Part shown: piece after piece, positions 34,999-44,721 of the stretch
Layout: each line of letters begins with the position of its first letter
Numbering within the stretch: position 1 is the stretch's first letter
Assembly (NCBI GenBank): GCA_023374045.1
Contig: CM041776.1
Span: 44,336,171-44,400,170 of the forward strand
From: Limonium bicolor
Lineage: Eukaryota; Streptophyta; Magnoliopsida; Caryophyllales; Plumbaginaceae
DNA: 64,000 nt
Direction: 5' to 3'
Position numbers and translations under genes: made by a program
The notes under the pieces: model-generated
What the model saw: the letters and a program-made list of their open reading frames with translations, nothing else
What the model was told of the DNA's origin: nothing
Databases searched by the model: none

Positions 34999-35078
34999 GT
35001 GAGAAAATTGATATTGAATGAGTTAAGAAATAAGTTAGTACCGTTTGAGATATGAGAATTGACAATATGAATCATCAG
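34999..35078 (+). other. Intron-like segment 2 in Gag (80 bp)
   Basis: CCTAAGG|GTGAGAAAAT to ATCATCAG|GATC. It is AT-rich, has in-frame stops, and has TTGAC as a possible branch site. The downstream exon begins in an acidic stretch before the zinc-binding part of Gag. A separate frameshift shortly after 35090 prevents a clean join to the zinc knuckle. Confidence 0.55.
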
Positions 35079-35419
35079 GATCTGAGACTGAGAGGGAGCC
35101 GGTGGTGGCTACCAGCGACGCTTCATCTGTAGATGGTGTCACAAGGACCACCCCGGGCTCGACTGTAAGGGAAACAAGGTGGAGTGCAACTTCTGCGGAG
35201 TGTATGGACATCGAGCTTACGAGTGTTACCGGAATCCTGCTAGCAGAGCCTATAGGCCCGATACCAGGGGCAAGGGCAAGACCGATCAGGGAGCTGGATC
35301 TAACGGTCAGAGGAAAGTGCAGCAGCCGGTGGACAAGAACCCAAGGGTGACCCAGAAGACGGGGCCCACTCTGCACATGGTGGACCGGGACGATGAGCCT
35401 GAGCCCTCATCGAGGCCAG

Positions 35420-35552
35420 GTACCACTATAACCATTTAGTAATAAAACTACCTGCTTACCGCATTATCATGCATGTTTGGTGAAATATATGAGTTAAGTA
35501 AGAATAAGATGAGATTAAAACCTAAGTAAGATATAACCTACTACCACTCTAG
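35420..35552 (+). other. Intron-like segment 3 between Gag and the AlkB-like domain (133 bp)
   Basis: GGCCAG|GTACCACT to CACTCTAG|GAAG. It is AT-rich with many stops. The flanking frames join in phase: Gag ends SSRP, and the first AlkB codons continue Gly-Arg-Phe-Asn-Ile-Cys-Tyr-Pro. This in-phase join is the best evidence that the segments are real introns. Confidence 0.62.
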
Positions 35553-36282
35553 GAAGATTCAACATCTGCTACCCAATACCATATACACCTAACCCGGAGC
35601 ACACCGACATCGAAATCATAGACTTTCCAACCGAACAATGTCAGGTTATCCGCCCAGGTATGATTTTATTAAGGGGATACCTGACACCCAAAGCACAAAT
35701 AGCCATCATCAGGAGGTGCAATCAACTAGGAATGGGACCGGGAGGTTTTTACACACGGAGTACCCAGGGGGAGCGAGGATGAAATTAAAGATGATGAGCT
35801 TGGGCAAGGATTGGAATCCGTATGCCAAGAATTACCAAACCACAAGGGAGCAAGATGGAGTCTCACCACCGGGAATACCCGAAGAGTTCCATCCAGTTGT
35901 ACACAAGTGGGAATCGCTCAGCAGTTGGAAGCTGAACCGTTCCAGACATCCAGCCAGACATTTGCATTGTAAACTTCTACGAAAAAGATGGGAAACTGGG
36001 ACTACACCAGGATAAGGACGAGACAACGGAGTCTCTCGAAAGAGGGATACCCGTAGTGTCTTGGTCCATTGGAGATGATGCGGAGTTTTTATACGGCGAG
36101 CAGAAGCGTGCGGACCGTGCAGATAAGATAGTACTTAAGTCAGGTGATGTATTAATTTTGGGAGGAGAATCAAGGATGTTATCCATGGGATTAAGAGATC
36201 AAGCTGAATACAGCACGTCAGCATAATCAATGCGACGCATATGAGACCAGGAAGATTAAACCTAACCTTTAGACAATATTAG
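35553..36282 (+). pseudogene. AlkB-type 2-oxoglutarate/Fe(II) dioxygenase domain (ALKBH1-like), frameshifted
   Basis: The first frame (35553-35772) reads RFNICYPIPYTPNPEH and VIRPGMILLRGYLTP, then CNQLGMGPGGFYT, the N-terminal signature of plant ALKBH1-like proteins. In the next frame comes MKLKMMSLGKDWNPYAKNY and PPGIPEEFHPVV. In a third frame (35951 onward) the catalytic core reads DICIVNFYEKDGKLGLHQDK. The HxD iron ligands are at 36005-36013, followed by GIPVVSWSIGDDAEFLYG and KSGDVLILGGESRM. The second iron ligand His lies in the +1 frame just after (CATGGG near 36184). RPGRLNLTFRQY, with the 2-oxoglutarate-binding arginines, ends at TAG 36280-36282. Such enzymes demethylate nucleic acids. 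At least three single-base indels break the gene. A role for the retroelement is inference. Confidence 0.85.
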
Positions 36283-36437
36283 CCATGTAATGTTAGAATG
36301 AGATGAGAAATGAGATGTAAGATTGAAGCACATGTTGTAAACAGGATGGTCATGAATAAAATAACATGTTGTTCATATAAATTGATTACGATCTTGTTAT
36401 ACCATCAATACTCATGGAGCTTGTGAACACAATTAGG
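36283..36437 (+). other. AT-rich segment between AlkB-like domain and protease
   Basis: No coding signal, and AT-rich like the three intron-like segments. It ends CACAATTAG|GTTATGG (AG at 36435-36436), and a second possible acceptor is CATACTTACAG| at 36477. From the Gag donor at 35419, joining to 36478 puts protease in frame with Gag, while joining to 36437 is off by one base. Confidence 0.45.
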
Positions 36438-36773
36438 TTATGGACTCGGTCGGAAGGTGCACTAAGCATACTTACAGAGGCACAGGCCGACGCCAGCGGT
36501 ACTATCCTCACCGGCACCTTTCCGATCAATGGGATTGAGGCATCAGTTCTCTTCGACTCAGGGGCCTCGCATACCTTTGTCTCTGCATCATTTGCGAGCA
36601 GGTTGGGGCTAGACGCTGATGAGCTACCCGACTTCACGGTTACGCTCCCGTCTAAGGAGAAGGTTCGTTGCACTCGTTACTACCGAGGAGCCACCATCAG
36701 GATTAAGGGGGAAGACTTCCCAGTCAGTTTCATTGAGTTCAGTAAGCTAGGATTTGATTTATCTTCGGGATGA
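36438..36773 (+). pseudogene. pol: Element C protease
   Basis: GALSILTEAQADASGTILTG leads into VLFDSGASHTFVSASFASRL, whose D-S-G is the intact aspartic protease active site (near 36550). [14 protein letters not shown] at the C-terminal end precedes a TGA at 36771-36773. The expected continuation, with GMNWLERH, appears in another frame directly after (36768-36790), so a one-base frameshift separates protease from reverse transcriptase. The protein would process the polyprotein in the particle. Confidence 0.88.
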
Positions 36774-37613
36774 ACTGGTTGGAGCGGCACAAGGGACGTA
36801 TCCTCTGCGCCGAGCATAGATTGCTGCTCAGGAGTCCGTCTGGGGTAACAATATCATACCGCCAGAGGCCCAGAGAGCCTTCGACTAAGATCATCACCGC
36901 CATGGCAATGCATAGAGAATTAAGGAGAAAGGAAGAAGTATACCTCTGCTATGTACAGGACATAGAGAGAGACCCTGAGTTCGACCCCGACTTACCGGTA
37001 GTGTCGGAGTTCCCCGACTTGTTTCCACGGGAACTGCCCGGCATGCCACCCACTCGGGAGGTAGAGTTCACCATTGAGCTGCTACCTGGTACCGGACCGA
37101 TAGCCAAAGCACCATACCGTATGGCTCCGGCAGAAATGACTGAGTTAAAAGAACAACTGAAAGATTTGTTGGATAAAGGATTCATTAGACCAAGTGTGTC
37201 ACCATGGGGAGCGCCAGTCCTCTTCGTGAAGAAGAAGGATGGTAGTCTCCGCCTCTGCATCGACTACAGAGAGCTGAATGCAGTGACAGTGAAGAATAAG
37301 TACCCACTACCCCGCATTGACGATCTGTTCGATCAGTTGAAGGGAGCATCTGTGTTTTCCAAGATTGATCTCAGATCGGGGTATCATCAGATAGCCATTA
37401 AGGAGGGAGACATTGAGAAGACGGCATTCCGGACACGATACGGCCACTATGAGTTTACAGTGATGCCGTTCGGTTTGTCGAACGCACAGCGAAGTTATGG
37501 ATCTGATGAACCGCTTGTTCCGGGAGCAGCTGGACAAGTCGGTTGTGGTTTTTATTGATGACATTCTGATATATTCAAAGTCTAAGGTGAGCATGAGGAA
37601 CATCTGAGGAGGT
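36770..37613 (+). pseudogene. pol: Element C reverse transcriptase
   Basis: The frame holds [101 protein letters not shown] (first catalytic Asp) and [20 protein letters not shown], all strongly typical of chromoviruses. After an indel near 37488 another frame gives [15 protein letters not shown] and the catalytic FIDDILIYS at 37551-37577. A further frame slip lies near 37590. Confidence 0.93.
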
Positions 37614-38325
37614 ATGGAAATATTGAGGGAGAACCAGCTATATGCTAAGTTCTCCAAGTGTGAGTTTTGGCTTGACCAGGTCTCTTTCCTAGGTCATGTC
37701 ATCTCAGATGCTGGGATCGCAGTGGATCCAGCAAAGATTGATGCCGTACGTACCTGGCCAAGGCCGAAGACTGTTACCGACATCCGGAGCTTTCTCGGTC
37801 TGGCAGGTTACTACAGGAGGTTTGTTAGAGATTTCAGCAAGGTCGCGAAGCCGATGACCAGTCTGATGAAGAAAGATGCACCATTTCTGTGGACAGATGA
37901 CTGTGAGAGATCATTTCAGCGCTTGAAGGACTCACTGACCACTGCACCGGTACTGACCATTCCAGACGGTACAGAGGGCTTTGAGGTTTATTGTGATGCA
38001 TCCGGCAGAGGGCTGGGTTGCGTGCTCATGCAACATGGCAAGGTGGTGGCATATGCCTCACGCCAGTTGAAGAAACATGAGGAGAACTACCCCACACATG
38101 ATTTAGAGCTGGGAGCTGTAGTCTTCGCTTTGAAGATATGGCGCCACTACTTATATGGGGTTAGTGTCACGATCTACACCGATCAAAAGTTTGAAATACA
38201 TATTCACTCAGAAGGAGTTAAATCTTCGACAGAGGAGATGGTTAGATTTCTGAAAGACTATGACATTGACCTCCAATACAAAGAAGGGAAGGCCAATGTT
38301 GTAGCAGATGCCCTGAGCCGTCGAG
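37614..38325 (+). pseudogene. pol: Element C connection segment and RNase H
   Basis: [27 protein letters not shown] and [14 protein letters not shown] form the connection. RNase H follows, with [16 protein letters not shown] (Asp), [18 protein letters not shown] (Glu), TIYTDQK (Asp) and [13 protein letters not shown] (Asp). The stretch after YTDQK ([20 protein letters not shown]) is unlike the usual YIFTQ-type text of the lineage, so this strand has diverged or suffered compensating indels. The four catalytic residues are present. Confidence 0.9.
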
Positions 38326-39660
38326 CACACTCACTCCATTCGCTAGTTCTTTCTCCAGCTTGGTTGATGAGGTGCGAGAGGCTCAGAGGACAGATGAGTA
38401 TATGAGAGAGGTCAGACAGAAGCTGACAGATGGTACCTTTGAGAGTCAGAAATACGACTTCAGACTTCATGATGATGATCTGATCAGACTTAAGGGCCGA
38501 TTATGCATACCACGAGGTAACACGGATCTGAAAGACCGTATACTTAGAGGATCACACTGTTCTTCAGTTTCCATCCATCCGGGAGCCTCTAAAATGTATA
38601 AAGACATGAAGAGATACTTCTGGTGGTCGGGGATGAAGACAGATGTTACCGAGTTCGTCTTGAGGTGTCTCACATGCCAGAAGGTGAAATTCGAGCACGA
38701 CGACCGGGCGGAATGGTACAGTCGATGCCAGTTCCGGAGTGGAAGTTCCATGATATCTCCATGGACTTCGTAGTTGGGCTTCCACCTGCTAGGGGAGGTC
38801 TCAACATGATATGGGTGGTGGTGGATCGCCTTACCAAAGTAGCCCGATTCATACCGATGAAGGATACTTGGAAGGTGACCAAATTAGCTGAGTTATTTGA
38901 GAAAGAAATCATGAGGCATCACGGCATACCAAAGACCATAGTGTCAGATAGAGATACCAGATTCCTTTCGAGGTACTGGAGAGCTACCAGAGAAGCGTTG
39001 GGTACAGAACTCAAACTGAGTACGCGTTCCATCCTCAGACAGATGGTCAGACTGAGCGTACTATTCAGACACTCGAGGACATGCTGAGGGCATGTGCCTT
39101 AGACTTCCAGGGCAGTTGGATTGACAGATTGCATCTGATCGAGTTTTCATACAACAACAGCTATCACGCTTCGATCAAGATGGCACCTTTTCAAGCGTTG
39201 TACGGTAGACCATGTCGTACACCGCTCTGCTGGGATGAGTCGAGTGAGACGGTCATTATAGGACCAGAGTACTTAGAACAAGTTAAGGCTGAAGTTCAGC
39301 AAATCAGGGAGAACATGAAAGCTGCTCAAGATAGGCAGAAGTCGTATGCTGATGTTCGACGACGGGACCTGGAGTTCGCAGTGGGCGACCGGGTATTTCT
39401 GCGAGTATCACCGATGAAGGGTGTATTCAGGTTTGGGCAGAAGGGCAAGTTAAGCCCGAAATTTGTTGGTCCTTATGAGATTACGGAGCGGGTGGGCCCG
39501 GTTGCTTACAGGTTGAATTTACCTGCTGAGCTGGGTAAAGTGCATGATGTTTTTCATGTTTCACAGCTAAAGAAATACATGCACCACCCCTCCCATGTGT
39601 TAGAACCTGAGAGGTTGACTTTAGAACCAAACATGAGATCCGTGGAGACTCCTCAGAGAA
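38326..39660 (+). pseudogene. pol: Element C integrase
   Basis: A zinc finger is readable at 38560-38690 (SIHPGASKMYKDMKRYFWW; RCLTCQKVK). In the next frame are the core Asp in DISMDFVVGLP (codon 38764-38766) and Asp in IVSDRDTRF (38947-38949). The Glu lies in the motif TDGQTERTIQTLEDM in another frame (39054-39056), about one base short of canonical D35E spacing. SYNNSYHASIKMAPFQALYG, YADVRRRDLEFAVGDRVFL and KLSPKFVGPYEI (GPY/F module) follow, then KVHDVFHVSQLKKY. The protein inserts the DNA copy. Three frameshifts interrupt it. Confidence 0.92.
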
Positions 39661-39802
39661 TCTTGGACAGTAAGACTAGGGACACTCGCACAAGTCAGTG
39701 CGACTGGTGAAGGTTCTCTGGTCTAACCAGGATGTCGAAGAGGCCACGTGGGAATTAGAGGATAAGATGAGGGCGAAGTACCCTTCTTTATTTACTGACT
39801 AG
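39661..39802 (+). pseudogene. pol: Chromodomain at the C-terminus of element C pol
   Basis: After a frame slip near 39680 the text reads VRLVKVLWSNQDVEEATWE and MRAKYPSLFTD, ending at TAG 39800-39802. This is the C-terminal chromodomain type of Tekay/Del chromoviruses, which is thought to direct integration toward heterochromatin. The N-terminal strand of the domain (RILDSKTRD) is readable in the other frame. Confidence 0.85.
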
Positions 39803-40110
39803 ATCGTCTGTATAGGGTACGGGGCGTACCCCTTTTTAAGGGGGGTAGAGCTTCCTCGCTTTTGAGTTAGGAAACGATCATGTTTGTCGTTGTTGGTTGT
39901 TTAAGATGTGAATTTGTGTAAGTTGCTACACTTCGGTGTAAGTTTGAGTTATGTATAATACTTATGTATTGTATTTGAGATTGACCTTTGAGTCTTGAGA
40001 TGTATGAATGTGAATATAAGATGTGGTATTAAGTTAAGAGAAATGTGTACCGTGAATGGTTAAGCACATGTGTGAACTTTGAGGACAAAGTTCTTTTAAG
40101 GGGGGTAGAT
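39803..40110 (+). promoter_or_regulatory. Element C 3' non-coding region with two polypurine tracts
   Basis: The first AAGGGGGGTAGAG lies at 39838-39850, directly after pol. The second, AAGGGGGGTAGA at 40098-40109, abuts the 3' LTR and is preceded by the AACTTTG/CAAAGTT hairpin at 40075-40092. The 250 bases between have no coding signal. The same pair is 1.2 kb apart in A and 1.4 kb apart in D. Confidence 0.8.
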
Positions 40111-43100
40111 TGAAATACCCCTTAGATATGGTGTTCAAAGGATAAACTAAGATATAAGGAGGCTAAATAATGCCTTAGAAACATTAAGAAACATTTCTAA
40201 TCAAAGAAAATATAAGGAAACACCAAAAGAGCAGTTTTGACAAAAACGTGCTCTAAGCTTGGAGAGATGGGAGAGTACCCAAATATTGTTCTAAGACCTT
40301 AGTAATATCCTAATGGTCATTTTAAGTCAATTACCAAAGAAAACCAAGCTTGAAAACAAGTTAAAAACAAAATGTGCTTTAAGGAGTCTTAAAGCACGTT
40401 TTTGAAAAATTGTCTTGTAAATGAGTTTTGAATGGCTAAATGTCCATCATTACTCTTTAATTAATATGTGTACTATATAGTATCACATTTGGAGGTCTAT
40501 ATCAATGGGAAATCAAAAATTTCACAACAATGTGCCTTGTTTTGATGAATAGTGAATTAATTAAGCTAGTTTATAACATAAGTCTATATAAGTGAGACAT
40601 TTGGTCAACAAAGACTTAATTACCCTCATTCATTAAAGGGGGCCGGTTTTTTAAGTGTGACTCACCACACTTATCTAGCTAAGTAAAGAGAAAGCAAAAA
40701 TAAGTAAGTTATAAAGTAAAAACACTATTCACCTTTTAAGATAAATATCACATTTTACTTACCTCTCTCCTCACTTCTTCATTCTCCCTTGTTCACACGG
40801 TTCTTGCTCTCTTTCTCTTCTCCATTCACGTGAGCTCCTCCATGAAAGCTCCATCTTCTCTTGCACAACTTGCTCATTTAGCTCCAAATCCAAAACAAAA
40901 TACATATTCTTCTTAGTTAGCTCAAGCTCCTCCTTTCTATCTTTTCAAAACTTCAAGAGCTTCATTTTGGTGCCAAGTCAAACCACCATTAGAGGAGGAA
41001 ATTCAAGTTTGGAGACTCCATTGGCATCTCCATTCTCTTAAGGTAAAGAAAGTGTAAGAAAATCTAGGTTTCCACCATTTTCTTCACATGTCCGAAAATA
41101 TATACTCATGGGACTCCATTTATGCCTTGTTCTAGCTTGTTTCTACTCTTCAAAGGAGAGAGGAGGTCCTTCTTGCTTCACATCCAAGTTTGTCTTGAGA
41201 AACCAAGGTAAAACAATCACATTAATACCTTAAAACATATTTTAAACCTAGGGTTTGTTCCTTAGGGTTAATGTGTTATCTAGTACTCATTGGAGTCATT
41301 GGATATTGGTTAGAACATTGGCAAGGAGAATCACATTGGTGACCGAGATTGAACAAAGAAAACCTAAGGAGAAAAGCTTTTAAGCTTGTGAGAAAACAAG
41401 GTAAATTACTTACCTTAAGGTGTTTTGTTGTTTAAGGGAATGAGATGTAGGTATATGATGAGTTTAGTGTAGAGTTTATATTGGGAAGGTGATATAAAAC
41501 CTAGGAGAAACAATGACTATTCTTGTGAACTTGTGACTAAGGAGCAAATGAGAAAAGAGATAGTTTAAGAATATAAAGGTGAAGTACAAGAAGCATTTTA
41601 TTTCAATGGGAGCCTTGTTGAGTGTATTCGCAGGTTGAAGGCATATATATGTGGAAATTCAGTGGTTAAGATTATTGTTATTTAAGGGCCTAAGTGCCAA
41701 GCACTTTAAGTTTAAGCACTATATGATGATGTGGTGTGGTTTTGGTGTAAATTGGGTGTTAAGCTGTTGTGATGAGAATTTGTGTGGTATTGGTTGTTTG
41801 ATGGAGAAAAACCATGTGTTAGGAGGTACTATATACTAGAGAACCCATGGCAAAATTTAAAGGAGAGTTTAAGTGTTTAGATATCCTAAGGGAATTTAAT
41901 GACTTATAATGACTTAGGTATCACCATGGAAGATTTAGGAATCAAGAGAATGTATTTGAGTATTTAGGACTTAGGCCAATGTTGGTGCACAACTAGGAAG
42001 GAAATAATGTGATGATGATGGAAGTTAAACTTGTTAAGGAACTTTAAGTAAATGCTTAAAAGAGTTTTAGATAGTGGGAGATGCTTGGGAGATGATGTTA
42101 TAGTGGTGAAGAAAACATTTGGCATAATGGTTACATTAGGTATGAACCACCACCTAGAAACCTAGAGGAAAACATTACAAGTGTTAGCATTATTACAAGG
42201 AAAATGCATAATGACTAAGGTGGATCTTGGTGGATGATTTAAGGTATTTAAAGGAGGGCTTAAGGTGTATTTGAGGTGCCCAAATGAGGTTATAACATAT
42301 TAGAATATAGGAGGAGAAGTTTCGAGTTGAAAGAGAATTTAGAAACAAGTTTCTAGAGCCGACCGACCTTAGGACCGGGACTTGCAAGTCGGCGGGCTCT
42401 GTTAAACTAACGAAAATGTTTCTGGAATAGACCGGACATGGGAACCGGACTTGTCAAGTCCGGTCGGGCTTAAAATTTTCACGGGAGAACTCTCGGGAAT
42501 GGACCGACCTTGGGGACCGCACTTGTAAGTCCGGTCGGGGTAGAATTTTCAAACGGTAAAGGGTACTGGAACGGACCGGACTTGGCAAGTCCGGTCGGTA
42601 GTCCGGTCGAGCCTAAAAACAAAAAAAAAAGAAAGAAATTTTAATTTCTGAGGGTGTTAATTGGTACTAGGGTATGCCATTAGTAGGGTAGTAATGATTA
42701 GGACCTAAGAACTTAAGGAATTAAGTTAAGATTAAGTATAAGTTTTAATGTTAAAGTTAAGTTTGTAAGCTAAGTGATAAAGACTTGAGAGGTTATAGAA
42801 TGGAAGTCCTTAGGGACTAAGTGAGTTAAGTAAGGTGCAAATACTAATAACCTAAAATGAATGAATGTTTTAGGTTCGTGAGTTGGGACCCCGAAGAAGA
42901 TTAGTCAAACAACGATCGACGGTGAACGGTACAATCCTTCTTGTGACCTGCTTGTTAACAAGGTGTCCCTCAGCTTGTGTGCTATCTGTTTAATTGCTAT
43001 GACTAAAACAAGATAAAGCATGCAATCGGTTATATTGTTCTCGTTGTGATTGTGTTATATTTACACTAACCCGCGAGACTTTAGATTGTTACTAACCAAG

Positions 43101-44099
43101 TTTAGTACTTACTGAGTTAAGAATAAGAGTTAAGTTTGATGGTTGTTGGTTAATGCCCGTTAAGGCTTAGCTAGCACATGGTGTTTAGGATGTCTACTAA
43201 CTGGAACTTGAGTGAGGAAACCCGGGACCGATCTCCGGTCATGCATGCTAAGGAAAAAGGGGGACGGTATCTGAATCAGATCCGCCCTCCGCTTAAGGAC
43301 TTGTCTTCGGACTTGTAGCCTAGGGCCGGTTGCCGGCTCAGCTACGCTGGACTCCCGTCCAGAGTAGTGGCATTAAGATGGTGCGGTGGGATCACCTAAA
43401 TCCCAGGTTCGAATTAAGCTACAACCAATCCCTTCCAGGAAAGGTTTGTATGTTGAGATTAAGATTAAGATTGAGATTAAGAATGAGGTAAGGTAAGGAA
43501 CTAAGATTAAGGAAACGAGGACTAAGGAGGGGGTTACTAACCCACTTGTTAAGGGAACGCTTGAGTCGTTCGTTGGTTGTGAACTATATATGTTCATCTG
43601 TGGTTATTGTTATTGCACTTCATATTATGCTTGTGTATGTAATCAATTTCCATGCTATCGACAATTAGTCGTCGTAGCCCCGTTAGCTTGGGGGCCATGA
43701 GAGGGTGTACCAGCATTCGTGCTGACCCCCTCGGGGGATATTTTTACACTTGCAGGTAAGAGGCCCATGAGGACGCACTACGAGAGTAGGAGCGGTTAGA
43801 CTTAGGTTGGGACATTTATTTTGAGTTCGGGTTGCGCCTGTGCACCCGACTGCTTATATTAAACTGTTGTAAGTTTGAGATTACGTTTGAGATACTAGTA
43901 CTCGGTTGGTTGTGGGATTGTGAATGTTGATGTTTTAAGTTGGATAAGTATTTTTGGGTAAGTATTGTAAGTATTTAAGCCGGTATGTTCTAACGATCAG
44001 ACCGTGGCAAGGTCCAGGTGTTGTTTATTTCCGCTGCAACGTATTCGATTAAGTGTTCAGATTGCGATAACCACGATAGGCTTTGGATGGGGTGTTACA
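40111..44099 (+). repeat. Element C 3' LTR (3989 bp)
   Basis: TGAAATACCCC to GGTGTTACA. Nearly identical to 29717-33789 apart from scattered single-base indels and a deletion of about 70 bases near 41900. The hairpin array lies at 42361-42613 and donor-like sites near 41043, 41210 and 41400. The close match of the LTRs indicates that C is the youngest datable insertion of the central nest. Confidence 0.92.
42361..42613 (+). repeat. Hairpin array, element C 3' LTR
   Basis: Copy of the array at 32047-32300. The first unit's 3' arm is shortened to AAGTCGGCG and the last two arms have lost single bases, so the hairpins are decaying independently in the two LTRs. Confidence 0.85.
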
Positions 44100-44104
44100 A
44101 ACAT
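44100..44104. other. Target site duplication of element C, right copy (AACAT)
   Basis: Directly after the C 3' LTR; identical to 29712-29716. Confidence 0.93.
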
Positions 44105-44255
44105 CTTTGCAGGGGGAGTCGAGAAGCTGGCGGAGGAGTTCCGGGAAACTTTTGCTGAAACTCTGGAAGCGGCTAAGCGAATGGATGGCGCTGGGACTTC
44201 GGGGGAAGATGGAGCACGGGAAGAGGACACAGGAGTGGATGGAGGAGATGACTAA
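44105..44255 (+). pseudogene. Sirevirus third ORF, 3' end after element C
   Basis: The frame continues the one broken at 29716, with AGGVEKLAEEFRETFAETLE, an amphipathic helix that extends the coiled coil. A glycine- and acid-rich tail follows and ends at TAA 44253-44255. The in-frame continuation shows that the insertion, not an older mutation, ended this part of the gene. Confidence 0.75.
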
Positions 44256-44721
44256 CGCTTTTACTCCACCCCTTTTAACTCTTAGGAAGAACTGACTTTT
44301 GAATACTCTTGACTTGCGTTGGTGGTTTGTTTTAATGACTTTGTCAGATTATGTTTTTTGGATATTTTGTGTGTTTCCCCTGATGTTGGCAAACGGGGGA
44401 AGCGGTGTATCCCGCGGCTGGTGTCTGCGGGTAACTATGTGTGGATGTTGTGTGCCTCTGAAAGCCTCATCTGTTTTGGATTGGTTGTTATTTCTGCTAC
44501 GTAGTATTTGAAATAGTTTCGTACTATGATTTTTATCTGCTCTTATCAACTGCATTACCTTAAGGGGGAATATGTGTTTAAGGGGGAACAAATAGCAAGT
44601 TGTTCTCCCGAGATAGTTGCTCTGCCTTGTTGTCTGTTCTGTTTGTAGGTACATTCATTACAAAACCACAAGTCTACGCTAGACACACTGAGTTTGCCAT
44701 CATGAGCAAAAAGGGGGAATT
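44256..44721 (+). promoter_or_regulatory. Sirevirus 3' non-coding region with repeated polypurine tracts
   Basis: Purine tracts of the type AAGGGGGAA occur at 44391-44405 (AAACGGGGGAAG), 44561-44570, 44580-44589 and 44708-44720, the last abutting the LTR. Repeated tracts before the 3' LTR are a reported Sirevirus trait. Only the last is in position to prime plus-strand synthesis at the LTR edge. Confidence 0.75.

Larger units (their letters stand above)
34025..35419 (+). pseudogene. gag: Element C Gag, interrupted by intron-like segments
   Basis: The likely start is ATG 34025 (MAGRPRGGRGRGQGE); an in-frame ATG 34013 lies four codons upstream. SDLRPSHFKGETDP and a capsid-like helical region follow (ELETAFETLDVPAGIKVRLA; FGWEQYTALLRAKYYP; LLPGLGYSDQILVDRFYGGL). 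Indels occur near 34250 and 34365. After the segment 34662-34746 the frame resumes with ECYHAAAKVEITVQLRDE and a Q/K-rich basic region. After 34999-35078 come CRWCHKDHPGLDC and the zinc knuckle CNFCGVYGHRAYEC (CX2CX4HX4C, about 35181-35222). The frame ends in EPEPSSRP at 35419. GC-rich coding text alternates with AT-rich segments. Confidence 0.82.
29717..44099 (+). mobile_element. Element C: complete Tekay/Del-type chromovirus with an AlkB-like domain
   Basis: LTRs of 4073 and 3989 bases flank 6.3 kb with a Ty3/gypsy order (Gag, protease, reverse transcriptase, RNase H, integrase) and a C-terminal chromodomain remnant (VKVLWSNQDVEEATWE). The large LTRs, tRNA-Met primer site and chromodomain type place it in the Tekay/Del lineage of chromoviruses. 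The 5 bp duplication AACAT is intact. It lies inside the third ORF of the Sirevirus. Unusual contents are AT-rich intron-like segments in Gag and an AlkB-type dioxygenase between Gag and protease. Frameshifts in every domain indicate a dead copy or a sequence with many single-base errors. Confidence 0.93.

Noticed and set aside
37586..37613. A further intron in pol starting at AAG|GTGAGC
   Set aside because: The bases read as the normal coding text EHEEHLRR in another frame, so a one-base frameshift explains it.
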